Notes: generated from the sequence alone by a model not told the origin. Shown: positions 1 through 12,000, counted from the stretch's first letter. The stretch: DNA of 64,000 nucleotides from Capitulum mitella (GCA_030062745.1 CP099854.1:14420876-14484875); one strand, 5' to 3'. Translations and numbers: made by a program.

Positions 1-129
1 TCGGTGAATGAAATGAATTTATATCCAGTAATGTCACTGAGGAAACGGTCCGAAATCCCTCGCAGCACCGAACAGAAGTCATACACATGGAATCCCCATA
101 TGTTCTAGTGTTACCTGGCACCGTCATTC

Positions 130-470
130 TAGTCACGGGGCCTCGCCTCCCGTAGTGTTCAAGGGGCCCCCCTCATTGCTGGACCCCCTCATTCTCTGGG
201 ACTCCACGGGAAAAAATCCAGGCTACGCCAGTGGTCCTTCGAGTCAGGTGCATCCCTCCATGGTTTGGGGTGCCATTTTATTCTTTGCGGCGTTCTTCTG
301 GACCACAGGACATATTTCCAGACCACAAGAGTGCCCCTTGAGCCCTCAGGGGCGGCCCTTCAAGACTTGGGTAGCCCTTTTATTTTTTAGAGCGTACTTC
401 TAGAACTGGGTGATGTTTTAGACGTCTGCAGCTTTGAGCCTTTGGGGCGCCCCTCCAAGGCTTGAGGCGG
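130..470. repeat. Degenerate GC-run repeat
   Basis: Runs of GGGGCCCC-like sequence alternate with stretches such as GGCTACGCCAGTGG and GGGGCGGCCC. The same style of sequence, including a close match to GGTACGCCACTG, returns at 45.6-46.1 kb in the receptor intron. This suggests a dispersed degenerate family rather than a coding exon; the overlapping open frames have no recognisable protein. The relationship is judged by eye only. Confidence 0.3.
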
Positions 471-1589
471 CCTGAAGGCACCTCTGCTGTGTACACCTCA
501 GAGGGGTACACAACGGAAATATACAAATTGTGGAACAGTATCGCCATGAAGCACTCCAGTCGGGTCTCCTTCACGGTGTTTCTGTCCAAAAAGCCCAATG
601 AGGCCCCTAAGTAGCTAGGCATCTTTCAGACTAACTTTGGCTTAGGGTAAGCACCTACATTCACCCTGTCAGCTAAAAACAAAGATCTATATGTACAATG
701 GAGCCGAAAACAATTGCCTGTCAGCTTCCTGCCAAATTTCAATAAAACTGGAGGCAAACCAGCGCGTTACACGGTTAGTTTGGGGCCAAAATGGAAGTTT
801 TGTATCGAAAGAAGACTTATACACCCGCGTGATACCTTTATCTTAATGCAGGAAATGAAATTACTGAAGTAGGAGTGACAAACTTCCCTCAAATGGAGGA
901 TCCTAAGTCCTACAAGCTGCACGCTGGCATGGATGGCATCTTGGTACTGATGCCCATATCATGCTTGTTCTGGGTGTGGTTTCAATTTGCAACCGACCGC
1001 AAAATGTGGCGTCTCCAGTATCAACGGTTCCCAAGCCAAAGGCATGAATGACAAAAATGATGTGGCAAAATGACAAAAATGGCAAAAAAGCACTTGCGTC
1101 CCGCACACACCATGCTGAAACTATTGACGTGCGAGCAGCCATATCTATCGACTGTCACGTATCACGTGCTTCTGCCTGCCAGTTTTCAGCATTCCAGCGT
1201 TTGCTGCAGTGAAGGAGGGGTGTTAATTGCATAGGTACCTCGCGCTTGACGTGCAAGCTCCACCTCCTTTTTGGCCTGCATCCATCGAAATTGATCGTCT
1301 AGCTGCCTGTTCGCCTTTCCGAGCCATCATCGCACCAAACTGTGCCGTTTGAGTCCTGGCAATTGGCCCATAAGTAACACGGGTGGGAAAGAGGCGCACG
1401 CACGCTGCGCGTGATCATTCAGACCATGCCCATCATATGGGATATCGTTGGATAGCTCTAGTTTAGTTTTTTATACAAAGTATCTACAGTGCTTCCTTTG
1501 TAGAGCAAAATAACAGATGAACCCGTCAAGATATTGGTATGGAATTTCATACCGATAACTTTGGCACAGAAAGCTCCATACCAAAGGTT

Positions 1590-1905
1590 TACGAAGCTTC
1601 GCCCATCTGGGCTCCGTCTCTGGGAGAACGTTTGGGATACGCTCTACAAGCGGGCGGCCCCATGGGCCACTGTGTAGTTTTGAGCACGGGTTTACACAAT
1701 TGCCACTGGAAGCGCCACTTTCGGTCACGCGTGACCCTGCGAAAGCTGGCGCGTTTGCGAAGCGTACGTAAAGATGCCGTCTGCCGCCGCACACGCGACG
1801 TCGAGCGGGAGCGTCCGCGTCGTGCGCGTTATGCGGCCGGCAGGAGGCGTGGAGCCACGGCAGCACGCTGTTAGCCAACTGTCGGCCATCTTGTGCTCTT
1901 GTGTG
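1590..1905. promoter_or_regulatory. GC/CpG-rich island with YY1-like site
   Basis: A compact CpG-rich block sits in AT-richer surroundings and ends in CGGCCATCTTGTG, a good match to the YY1 consensus GCCATCTTG. Open frames on both strands are a by-product of the GC content and show no domain. It could be a promoter or a GC-rich exon; nothing downstream decides between them. Confidence 0.22.
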
Positions 1906-2633
1906 TTCAGAAAACGCGTCCATCTGAGAGTGACAGCTGTCCAAAATCTGGTGTTTGTTTAGGTTCATTGTGCTGCATGAGATAAGACTGAGATGCAGGA
2001 CATGGGAATTTTGGTAACAGGTACATGTGTCTTAAGATGCCCTGACAAAGATAACTGTAAGGATAGTTCCAAATTTGTTTCAGAAACCATACGTTACCAT
2101 TGGTTTCTAAAAACGCCAATGCACTTAGCCTGGATTTCCCGGGGGGAGGGGGTGCAATTGCCAAATTTTGTCGTATGCCACTGACGTGATGAAAGCTCTA
2201 GGAAAGTAGCAGTAAATGACCCCATATGTAACCCACAGGAATGCATCTAATGTTTGCTTTTGCAACATATATGTGATCACTATTCTGCTTTCTGTGAAAT
2301 TGCTATACATCTAGTGCAGACCACCTGGCTCGGGGGAGGCGGCATGGTCCCCATGGCCCTGTCCTTGGGTACATCCCTGGGAATGCTAGATGCCTTTGTG
2401 GCCTAATATTGTTGCTTCTTCAATTTTGTTTTACATTTTGAGCCAGAACAGGACATGCTGCTCAGGCTCTAGGAGTATACCATGTCCAGTTAGTTCCAGT
2501 AAATTTGAAACCTTTGCAGTAGCAGTTATGAATTCCACTACCTTTTTTATAACAATGAGTGAAATGTTGCATTACAGTTACTTTACTTTGTGCTTTTGAA
2601 TGAAATCAATGTCACCGATGTGACGTCCCTTAA

Positions 2634-3837
2634 CCCTATTCCCGGAGGGCTAGACGGTATGGTCGATTCCCGGCAGGGGGGCCGGATTCGGCCCCTCCCT
2701 GAGATCTCGAGAACTACTCGTCCGATTTCATCGCAACAAACGGCAATCGATTTGCCGTGACGTGAACTACATTTTTATAAAACGTAATTTTCAAAATTTT
2801 GAAATTTGTGGATACAGGGGGGCAAAAATGTCAAAATGGTGGTACTTTTGGACTTCTTATAACTCCGTTGTTTATCGACCGATTTCGATGAAACTGGCAT
2901 GAATCGAGAGATTATGGATAGGGCTTTCACCATGGGCCCACAAATCTGAAATTTTGAGAAAATTCATGGGCGTTCACAGGGTTTCAAAAATAGGAGGATT
3001 AGTTTTTTAACAACTGGATGAACAAGAGGCAAACACCCTTTTTTGGCTTCTGCTAGTCATGTTATACTAAAGAAATACAAATCGCATTGCAATGTTTGTA
3101 TAATGTTAGCATAGGCGGTGTCAGGGACATGGAAAAGGGGGAACTGTCATGGTCACACGTTTCTCAGATCAACTTGTGACCTTTGACCTTAAATGACGTC
3201 CATTGACCTTGGGGTCACTTGGAATGATCTCCTATGCATTTAATATTATCTTTAAACGTTTTCAATCGTTTGAATTCACTCTATTTCAAAAATTCCATTT
3301 TATGACTATTGCGATATAGGGTACGCGCACGGACATTTTAGGTCATAGCTCCGTGACCCGACCTGATATCAAGCTGAAACTTGGTACACAAGTAGAAGGC
3401 ACCCTTCTACGTCATATATGTTCCGGGTTTGGCATTTGAAAAAACGGCGCCGAAATTATTGCGAAAAAAACAAATTTTGACTTTTGACGTTGACCTGACC
3501 TTACAAAATGACCTCAGGTGAAAAAATTTATCTGCACATGGCCCAACTATTTAGCTATACATCCATATAAAGTTTTAAGTTGTATCTTAAAACCTCTGTT
3601 TTTGGCAGACATTTTCCTTTTACCCTTAACATGGCCAAAAATGGCATGAGGTGCCTCCCAAAAACGTTGCCTGACTCCGCCCCTGAGCAAAGTAGAATTT
3701 TGAAATTTTGTCACGGCACGTAGAAAGAATAGCTAGGAAAAGTCACCAAGTTTCGTGAAGCTGCGTTAAAAAGCCTCGAATTGGCAAGCAAAAAACCCGA
3801 GGGGGGGCTGATTCCGCCCCCCCTGCCGGGAATAGGG
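2634..3837 (+). mobile_element. piggyBac-type MITE, family A, copy 1
   Basis: The element is flanked on both sides by TTAA (2630-2633 and 3838-3841), begins CCCTATTCCCGG and ends CCGGGAATAGGG, giving a 12-bp perfect terminal inverted repeat. TTAA target duplication with CCC...GGG ends is diagnostic of the piggyBac superfamily. At 1.2 kb with no transposase it is non-autonomous. The interior carries several TGACCT half-sites, including a direct repeat with one-base spacing near 3178. Further copies lie at 59769-60973 (same orientation), 44630-45441 (inverted, truncated) and, more diverged, 55040-55360. The sub-terminal GGGGGGG/CCCCCC blocks are shared by all copies. Confidence 0.85.
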
Positions 3838-3841
3838 TTAA

Positions 3842-6335
3842 AACCGTATGATTACATGGATTCTGACAGGAAGGCAGAATTCAAGATTTCGGTTAGACGT
3901 GATAACTCATTCTCAATTACCAATAGTGGTACAGTAGCCCATGAGTTTGCCATGGGCACCTGGAATGGTAATGCTACATTCTGATTTAAGGTTGTTAAAT
4001 AGTTTTTATGTAGTATGACCAGTTCAGATCACCTGCGTAAGTGACAGTGTATGTGGTCAACAATTTGCATTTCATTTAACATTTTATCAGCTGAATGATG
4101 TTTCTAAATGTGGTGCCCTTGATGCATACTAGAATTGTGTGACTTGTCCAGCATCTGTTCCTTCCATCAGGCCCATAAATATGTATCTGTTGGTTGTTTT
4201 AGTTCCTTTTCTTTCCCGTTGAAACATTTATAAATGTTGAAATGCTAAAATACTGCAGTCTACTTTTTTTTTGCTTCCTCGTACCACATGTCAACCAGCC
4301 ATCTATGACTAAATCACAAGGTAAAGGAATCATGAGTATGATATTGACTTCCATGGCCATGAATATGGCACCTGTTCACCTGCAGAACATGGCACCTGTT
4401 CTTTCTACTTGCAGGTAAGATAATGTTGCTGCTTACTGAGACATCTCAGAATGAGAAGAATGTCAATGCAGCGGAGCAATTAGACCTACAGTGAGGATAA
4501 AGGTGAGCACGCAGTTCACTGAATTCAGTTCCCACTGCTGCGACAGTTTCTGACTACGGTGTTGAGCAGGCATGGGCCTCCATGTCCTGGGCCTTGTGAT
4601 GGCACAGCAGAATCGTCGCTTCCATCCTCACAGAGTCATGACGTGGATGCTGAATGTTGCTGTAACGTTGCGACAGGGCCCCAGGCGCAGCGTGATAGCG
4701 GAACAGCACGGGCTGGTGTCCAGGAGTGACGTTGCATAACGGCGGTGGTCGACGTCCGCTCAGGACCTTGACAAGAGGCACCTGTTCCGCGCCGCTCTGG
4801 CACCACTGGCGTCTGTGACGCTTGACCGGCTCACTCCGTGAAAGGGTAATTTCTCTTGATGCGTGTAAGGGCGAGGCAGCCCTCCCCAGCGTGCGTGGGA
4901 TTCTTGTATCGTCCGGGCCAGTCCGTTGCCGCGTGATTCTCGGGAATGCCGCCTGTTGCGGCGTCAGTTGCTCGCCGCACAAACTCCCGTCAAGCAAGGC
5001 AAGGATTTCGTAGCCTTTCATGGTAAAGGACAACCTCCAGCTGCGACGATCGCCGGATGTCCACACTCGTCCGCGTCATCGCCAAACGCATCAACACTTC
5101 CGTGCATAAACAGACTGGTTCCAATTGCTGCATTAAACACGTCATCAGTGCAGCGAGATGCGATGTACGCACGTTTCCTCTGTCGGTCCACGCTCGCGAA
5201 ATATCGGAGATAATCAGAGGCGTTCCGTTGCCTCGTTTGGTGCTATGCTGGCCCTGTGGAGAAAAACTACACTCTGTTGTAATAGGCTGTCGGTGCTTCA
5301 GCTCCCCCTCCCAGCCTGGTTATGCTCTGTGTCCTGTGTAGGTGGATATTGCTCTGTGTCCTGTGTAGGTGGATATTGCTGGATCGAGTCGGGAAGGCTG
5401 GGTTTCCGCTGGATTCCCAACTACGCTGGCTGACGACGTTACGTTACGTTACGAGCTTACCGACGTGGCTGAAAGCGTTTCGCCCAGGCGGCCTGCACAC
5501 ATCGGCTCCCACTTCCGCCAGCAGATGGACACTCATCTCTGGACATTTGTGCATCAAAAGTGGGCGCGTAGCAGGGACGCCGTGACTCCTCGCAAAATGA
5601 GGACGGTAAAGCGTCCTCTTTCACTGCACTGCATGAGATTAGCAACAGACAGAAAACAAGCTTTACATATGACTAAGCGGGCAAAGGCAGCTGTCGTAGC
5701 ACGTAGACACATAGGACCCGTCTCAGTCGGAATCTCCACCTTTGTCAACGGACCGCTAAACAGTGTTGTACGTATTTGTGACATACTACTTCTAAGATAA
5801 TCGGTCGTTACCACATTAGGCGTTGTTGGCCAGAAGTGATCACTGTCACAGACACGGTGCAAATTGCATTTTTGTCCGAAATAATCTACTTTCCATTATG
5901 GGAAAGCGAGGAGTGCTCCCCACCCTCAGTTCCCACAACTCAGGAAGAATGTACGTTGACCATGCGCGGATCCAGGGGACGGCCATTAGGTTGGACGGGT
6001 CTTTTTACGGTACTGTTTTTGCGGATTTCCAGTGCACATTTCTGTTCGCGCATAATTGTGGGTTCAGGACGCCCTCCCCGTTTGCACAGTGTCTCTTTCC
6101 CAAGGGCCGGAATCTGTGCGCGTTACTAGTGTTGGGCGATACGCAGTATTTTAAGGTTGCGACATTCCTTGCTGTGCACGTGAAAAGTAACTTTCAGTTA
6201 GCGTTTAAGGTGGCCTGAGTGTGCTGTGAACGTCTCACATCACAGAAATAAAGTTAACCGCAGAGATCGAAATGCACACATAATGCCACGACTGTAATGC
6301 ACATGACGCACACGAAATGCATCGCCACGCCTTGT
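3842..6335. other. Intergenic stretch, no gene recognised
   Basis: This stretch holds no ORF with a recognisable domain. A GC-richer block at 4.55-5.2 kb is open on the minus strand for about 170 codons without any family resemblance I can name; it may be a decayed transposase. A perfect 27-bp tandem duplication lies inside (separate entry). Confidence 0.4.
5323..5376 (+). repeat. 27-bp perfect tandem duplication
   Basis: The unit beginning TGCTCTGTGTCCTGTGTAGG occurs twice head to tail without mismatch (5323-5349 and 5350-5376). This is a recent slippage duplication with no evident function. Confidence 0.9.
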
Positions 6336-6339
6336 GAGC

Positions 6340-6760
6340 AGATGCGTTTGAATCAGCCATCAGGCAACGGAAGGCAGGGTCCAAGGCAGCGAAATGCATT
6401 GGTCGGCCGCATCCGAAATGGTCATCTCAGCTGGTTGAAGGCCGCAGTGCAACACAAACACATAGTTCCTGTCTGTGAAGTTATCCGTTGTTTTTTTTGT
6501 GAAGTTAGTTGGGTTTCTGACAGAATCCTGCAGGATTTCTGCCACAGTCCTATTGGATTTATGTGGCAAAATGTCACACAGAATTCTGCAGGAGAGCCTT
6601 TGGAATGTACAGTTGTGCAGGACAGTCTTGTACGATTTTTTTGCTGGAACCGTGATCAGATGTGAATGAATCAACCACCAGGGAACGGAAGGAAGGCGGT
6701 CCGAAGCAGCGAGACGCATGGGTCGGCCACAGCCTAAATACTCATTCCAGCTGATTGACG
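6340..6760 (+). repeat. Diverged direct duplication (~105 bp units)
   Basis: Two similar segments, about 6340-6445 and 6656-6760, share blocks such as GAATCA.CCA.CAGG, AACGGAAGG, GCAGCGA and GGTCGGCC, offset by about 315 bases. They bracket the first part of a CCTACAGGAATCC-rich array, so the duplication unit probably includes array sequence. Confidence 0.65.
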
Positions 6761-7105
6761 GCTATAATATGTCAGAGACGCATCCCAAGTGAAAAAGTCC
6801 CGTAGTATTCCTGTAGGACTGTCCCACACAATTCATGAAGGAACAATGCTGTGGGACTGGTGTACGAAATTGTTACAAGGATTCTTGGATGAATTTTTCA
6901 CATAATCCTACAGGATTCCACACCAAACATCCCATAGGAATCCTCCACGAAGTCCCACAGGAATCCTCGACAAAGTCCTACAGACATCCTTGTAAAACCT
7001 AAACGAACAGCTCTCAGGATTCCTCCAAATCCCACGGGAATCCTTCACGGAATCACAGCAGTCCTTCACGGAATACACAAGGAATCCTTTAATAGACTGC
7101 ACAAG
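6530..7105. repeat. Degenerate CCTACAGGAATCC array
   Basis: About fifteen to twenty loosely spaced variants of a short quasi-palindromic word (AATCCTACAGGATT, CCCATAGGAATCC, CCCACAGGAATCC, AATCCTGCAGGATT) occur on both strands. Spacing is irregular, often 10-30 bases. No reading frame is preserved. This is not a CRISPR array because repeats are short and variable and spacers are unequal. Confidence 0.6.
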
Positions 7106-7119
7106 AATCCAGGCGAAAT

Positions 7120-9005
7120 GCTGCACTCTCGCATTTATTTAGCTCAACCGGGTTTTGTTGCCCACACAGCATTACAGTGTCATACCTTCGAACTCGCCGT
7201 CATGCCACCAGGGACGGTGCAGGGCGCTGGGGGGGGGGGGGGTCGGGATCGGAGACGGAAACGGAGCGGGCTGCTAACATCTGTCCGCCCTCAAAGTTCC
7301 GTAAGCAAAGTTTCGCCTCGTCGTTAGTTTTGATTTCTTGTCCATGAAGTCTGTGAACAAAACAGCGGCACAAATGTATCCACTTGCCTTACATGTGCAC
7401 AGGCTGGAAGTGCAAAACAACCATGCCACCATACAAGGTAGCGCACAAAACGAGAACCACCATTCTGAACGAAACAAATACGTCATAACAGTGTTAGTAG
7501 CAATGATAGTAGCAAAATAGCAATGATTCTGCGAGGATATTTCGACTTGAGCATGAGCATTTGGTTCAGCGTCAGCCCATTGACCTAATGAACGCAGTAA
7601 CGCATAAGGTAGTCAGGAATTGAAGTCTTCTAATATTTAAAAAAACAAGAGCACGCAGACTCGTTGTTCAGGTCGCTGAGCATAACTGGGTCCAGCGCCG
7701 GTGTTGGTGCCTGCCCGGTGTCGTTGGCGTTGCTGCGTCCTGCATTGGGCATCGAGGACGCCGATATCTCCCGCGTGGACACCGCGACCAGAAGATCTTT
7801 GGTTGCTTTTCTGTTTTGCTCCAATCGATTGCCGGGTGTTTGTTGACCGAGATGGCCGTACACCTGTGACGTGAACCGTAAAATCGATGGTTATTTAACA
7901 ATATTTCACATTACTTTCGCACAACACATAGATCGTTCCCAGGGCTGTAACTGATGAACAGTATGGCCTGATCCAGCAAAATTGGGGTAATGGGTGTAGA
8001 GCTTATGCTTGTAGATTCCCCATTTCCATCTCTATTATTATGATCATCCCGTCGACGCTGGGCGTGGTTATGTCCGATTTCGAATGTTTTTGAAAGTGGA
8101 CGACAAAACGACACCTGAACAATTATTCACATCCTGACGTGTATTTTTGCACATCCGGGCAACAGATGTTCAATGTTTTTCCGTTTTTTTTTAATACAGT
8201 AATAACCAACGTGCGGCCCAAAATTTATTGATTTGAAAGACCTGTTACACCTCATACACCTGTTTTTATTTCACAGATACAAATGAAAAACGCGAAATCC
8301 ATGCAGGATGTCCACGATTCACTTCCTGTTATCTCAGCTGCACATGTAATGAGAAACGACATGTTGAACTCCAGGTAGCATTGCTCATTGCGGTATCTGA
8401 ACGCACCAGCCATGACAAGTAAGCTGGGCCAGCCAGGGAATGCGTGATTGGGGTCAGAGGGCAATGTCTTAGAGCAGTGAAGCACTGGCTAGGATTCAGA
8501 AGCGGTGGGATGGGATTCATCCGGGTGCCTGTTCAGCAGGAGCGAATAAATAAAACTGATTTGACCTGCTGTCCATGGAAATGCCTGCAGGCCAAGTGAT
8601 AAACAGTGCAACGCAAAATGGCAAAACATGCGAGGTTTTTTGGAATATTGGATGCAGACTGGCATGTTAACTCGGCGGTCACTGGGTTATTTTTTGCAAC
8701 ACCACCCACTGGGATGACGAGGGGGAGAGGGCGATGTATTGCCCCTCGTGTCTTCGAAATCACCGGATCGCGCCGATTCAGACGGCATTGTATAGCCGAG
8801 GGAATTTCATCTGTAGAAAACAATTTCCGCCGATGACGCGACTGCCCGGTTTTAGTGAGAACATTTGGTCAGTTATAGACATGTTAATTTTTAGCGTCAA
8901 ACGGACAGCTCAAATTCGAATCATCGCGTATGGGTGCAGGCATGCGGTCGATACCGAATCCTGGTTTGTTTTAGGATTTACAATGTTCAAGTCAGCCGGG
9001 TTCAT
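7120..9005. other. Intergenic stretch, no gene recognised
   Basis: AT-rich sequence with short open frames on both strands and no domain. It holds a G12 homopolymer near 7230 and short A or T runs. I see nothing functional. Confidence 0.4.
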
Positions 9006-9009
9006 GTGA

Positions 9010-9541
9010 GATCAGCGGCGTGCTGGCCGGCGCTGGGGCGGTTTCAGTGGCGGCGGCGGCGGCGGCGGCGGCGATGCCAGAGGTGCCGGCCTCCTCGCCG
9101 ACCGATACCCGCGCCGGCGGCAGGTCGGCGACCCTGGCCCGCCATTCGGGCAGCAGGTCCGTCACGGACGGCGGCACCAGCGAGCCGCCGTCGAGGTTAT
9201 CATCCTACTCGGTGTCGGTGGTGCATGGGCTGGTGCCGTCGCCGTTCTTGTCCCCCGTCGCCGAGCTGGCCGCGGCCCCAGAGCCAGCTGAAAAAAGAGC
9301 CGACGGCTGTACACATGCGTGACGTACTCGGCGCAGCTGCACGCAAAAACAAGTCAAGCCGTGCAGTGGCAGCACGTACAATGCACATCGCTGCATACCT
9401 CCGGGTACACGGCTCCCACGTGCCGAGTTAGGTTTAAATAGATCCGCCCTTCGCAGGGCGGCAGGCGGCAGGCGTGGCGCCGGCGCTGCGCCGTGCTCGA
9501 GCCGCCGCGCCACCGGCCCCGCCACCTGGCACCACTGCAAC
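9010..9541 (-). pseudogene. Deleted relative of the Crypton-like recombinase gene
   Basis: Two parts of the recombinase gene at 20.6-24.3 kb recur here on the same strand. One is the zinc-finger exon, 9534-9399, with Cys-x4-Cys and the LNLTRHV helix, bounded by a TTGCAG acceptor and a GTATGC donor. The other is the last-exon tail, about 9310-9010, which includes the words PPARVSVGEEAGTSG and PPSVT..LPEWRA.V. The six exons carrying the recombinase core are missing. About 30 bases after the tail, sequence matches the recombinase intron near 23.89 kb, so an internal deletion joined the last exon to the first intron. A GGC run (about 9049-9073) replaces the proline/alanine tail. In the second finger the terminal His is Tyr (VGAVYPE versus VRTVHPE). 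This is most likely a non-functional derivative, or a non-autonomous element mobilised in trans. Confidence 0.65.
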
Positions 9542-9677
9542 ACACACACAACAGGATGATTCGTTCGATGCACAGGCAGCCCAGGTACGCTCGCCGACTT
9601 GCGAGTTTCCACAGCAGTACTTCAGTGCACGCAGTCTACGGTTACACGCGGTAAACTGTTGCATTGCGATCACTTAC

Positions 9678-9849
9678 CTGGTCCCCTGTGCCGGCAGCGG
9701 CCGAGACGGCGGCTGCCGGCCCCCGCTCGCGGCCCGCCGCCTCCGGCTGGGAGGACGCCGCCGAAGATGCGATGCCGGAGACGGCGGCTCCCAGCCCGGG
9801 GCGACTTCTGGACGCCGCTGCGGCACTGCTGCCGCCGCCTGGGGCTCTT
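9678..9849 (-). CDS. Candidate Ala/Gly/Pro-rich exon
   Basis: A GC-rich open stretch is bounded on the minus strand by a good acceptor (CCCTGCAG at 9850) and a consensus donor (CAG|GTAAGT at 9678/9677). All three frames are open for most of its length, so the frame is undecided; one reads as alanine/serine-rich low complexity. It lies immediately upstream, in transcription order, of the zinc-finger exon of the deleted recombinase relative and may be its N-terminal exon. No family is recognised. Confidence 0.35.
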
Positions 9850-10122
9850 CTGCAGGGCAGAAAGACGGGCTGGCGAGACACAAAAATAAACGGAAAAACA
9901 CCGAGCACGCCCGGAACGTAAATCAGTGCCAGTGACTACAGCTGCAGATTAGAAACACATGACATGAATGTTGCCTTGTAAGCAGCTTATTCCAGGGTAA
10001 TTTATATGCATTTCGCTTCCGAGCCTGTTTATCCTTCAACGCTCGTGAGAGACTGCAAGTGACATAGATAGGATAAGGTGCACTATGCACATCAACACGC
10101 ACACACACACACACACGGTTAC

Positions 10123-10244
10123 TCCATCGGCGAATGGTCGTTATCGAACTCATCGGGCGGCGGCGGCGACCTCTCCGGCTCGGAGAAGCCGAGGGGCGCC
10201 GTCACCTCCTCCCTATCGTCCGGAAAGGCCGGTGACGGCGTCCT
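10123..10244 (-). CDS. Candidate exon, acidic/Pro-rich
   Basis: On the minus strand an acceptor (GTCTTAG at 10245) opens a frame rich in Pro, Glu and Asp. It includes SEPERSPPPPDEFDND and ends at ATGGA|GTAACC (donor) or, unspliced, at a TAA two codons on. The final DEFDND..SPM resembles MSDYEYDDGDGAP, the putative start exon of the recombinase gene at 24.25-24.29 kb, which also stops at a GTAACC donor. It may therefore be an N-terminal exon of the deleted recombinase relative. A CA-repeat follows directly (10100-10116). Confidence 0.35.
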
Positions 10245-10954
10245 CTAAGACACAGCCACTTCTGTATGGCAAACAGACTGGCTCGGTAAACACAGTCGTC
10301 AACGAAAAACGGCGAGAACGCCCATGGCGTGATTAAATGGCAATGTGTACAACAGATTGGAAACGCGTGACTTCAAATGTTGGTTTAAAAATGCCTTATG
10401 TCATTTCAAGGGCAGTTAATACGCATTTCTTTTCAGAGTGCATGCATAAAAAGACGGTTCATTGTGGTTTACAAGATGGTTTACAATTAATTTGTTAATA
10501 GTTAATGGTTTACAGGGGCACGTCAAAACGGGGAACAGTTTAGGACGAAATGTTTCACGTGTTCGCTCAGGTTTCCACACTGACACTTTGGGAAAGGGCA
10601 TTTTGAATTCGTAATAGATGAGCATTGAGTTCCGTGGAATGAAATCAGAGGCGGGTGTGGAAAATGTTTGCAGTACGTGATCGGATGGTATTAGATTTCG
10701 GAGGGTTCACTGTCACCACTGGCATTGGAAGGGATACAAACGCTCACAGGAGCGGGGACGGTGTCATTAGGTGTGTGCAGACGCATTTTGCAGTCTGACT
10801 GTACGAGATCTAAAGCAGCTTCACGGCATCTGGTGCAAAACCATTAGGCGAAAATAAATGAAAGATGAAGCAGCGCCGCTGATAACTGACGATGTCTCGA
10901 AACGTACGCAACGGACTCCGGGCGTTTCTTTTTCCTGGTCTTTCTGGTCTTCTT

Positions 10955-11113
10955 TCAAGGCGTCGGCTCGTCTTCCGTAGGCGGCGGCGAATCGAACAGC
11001 GTACCAGGGTCTGGTCGTTCCGTCTTGTCCTTTTTCTTTTGCTTTCCGCTCTTCGTGCACACCGCTAACCGCAAATACGCGGCCAGGACTGCTGGATTGG
11101 TCCAACTTACCTT
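10955..11113 (-). CDS. Candidate Lys-rich C-terminal exon
   Basis: A minus-strand frame ends in a basic KQKKKDK patch followed by ERPDPGTLFDSPPP and a stop at 10955. A strong donor (AAAG|GTAAGT) on the same strand near 11113 and a CTTCAG acceptor just upstream suggest a very short exon before it. The PxPGTLxDSPxP phrase recurs at 11.7-11.9 kb. The protein is unrecognised. Confidence 0.25.
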   Translation of the reverse strand, partial: KVSWTNPAVLAAYLRLAVCTKSGKQKKKDKTERPDPGTLFDSPPPTEDEPTP

Positions 11114-11655
11114 TGATGTTCTAACTGAAGAAATAAGCTGGAGGAGAACGTATATGTTACAAAGGAAAGGGAACAAATAGACCGGGATAAGCCCCGAAAA
11201 CCGTCAGTCAGTCAAATGTCAGGGCTGATACATAAGATTACGGAATGAGGAAAGATAGAAAAGGCTAAAGAAAGGTCACGTCCAACCGCACTGGCCATTC
11301 CTCCTGTGATCAGTTCAGCCCACTTCACAAAAGAACCCGAAGTTGGAAACGCCCGCCACGAGATCACAAGGCCAAGGGACATTGGTCTGGAATGCCCAGT
11401 TAGAGGAAAACTCAGTTCAAAGTCGGGTCAAGGTCAGACGTCCGCAGATCAAAAACACACTTTCCATTTCTAAAAGAAGCATTGGAAAACCAAATCAGAC
11501 TTAAATCAGTTGTTTTAACAATTATCTTATTCAGTGTTACGTCTTGAAAAATGGAAATGCAACATTCATTTTACTATTGTGTTCCTCTAAATAAAAATAC
11601 AATAGATAGACGTAAAATACAAATGCGACGCACCTCCCCAAACCAGTACTAAGTT

Positions 11656-12000
11656 TCAGCTATTGATAATCCGACTGCCTGGGGCGCCTGATGGCTCTGC
11701 CACTTCTTGTCTGCGTTTTTTTTCCACAGTCGCCTCGCGCCCCTCCGGCCGCGGCGAGTCAAGGGCCAGCGCACAATCGGGCAGAGTGCCCGGCTCCGGC
11801 TCTGACGTTCCGCGCTTCTTCTTTTCCTTTTCCCTTTCTTGTCTTTCCTCGTCTGCGCCGCCGTCTCGCCTCCCGCCGGCCGCGGCGAGGCCAGCACATG
11901 GGCTGGCGGCCCCCCGACCGCGGGCTCCGGCTGGTGGTTGGCAGCCTCTTTGCTGGCGGCCAGGCTCCACTGACCCTGGTGCGGAGGCGGAACGCCTTTT
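11656..12000 (-). CDS. Candidate exon with repeated Pro/Glu-Lys module
   Basis: GC-rich block with a tandem, diverged ~95-bp unit at DNA level. Both units contain AGCCGGAGCC and CTCGCCGCGGCCGG and end in GCAGAC.A.GAA. Translated on the minus strand they give PEPAVGG..LASPRP plus a Lys/Arg patch, then SEPEPGTLPD..LDSPRP plus another basic patch, in different frames. This implies a frameshift or two exons. A related phrase occurs at 10.95-11.05 kb. No domain is recognised; it might be a disordered tail. Confidence 0.28.
   Translation of the reverse strand, partial: KRRSASAPGSVEPGRQQRGCQPPAGARGRGAASPCAGLAAAGGRRDGGADEERQEREKEKKKRGTSEPEPGTLPDCALALDSPRPEGREATVEKKRRQEVAEPSGAPGSRIINS

Noticed and set aside
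1471-1968. 165-codon minus-strand frame
   Set aside because: No domain, GC-driven openness on both strands, no splice support.
4554-5066. 170-codon minus-strand frame
   Set aside because: No recognisable family or conserved motif; kept only as part of the intergenic description.
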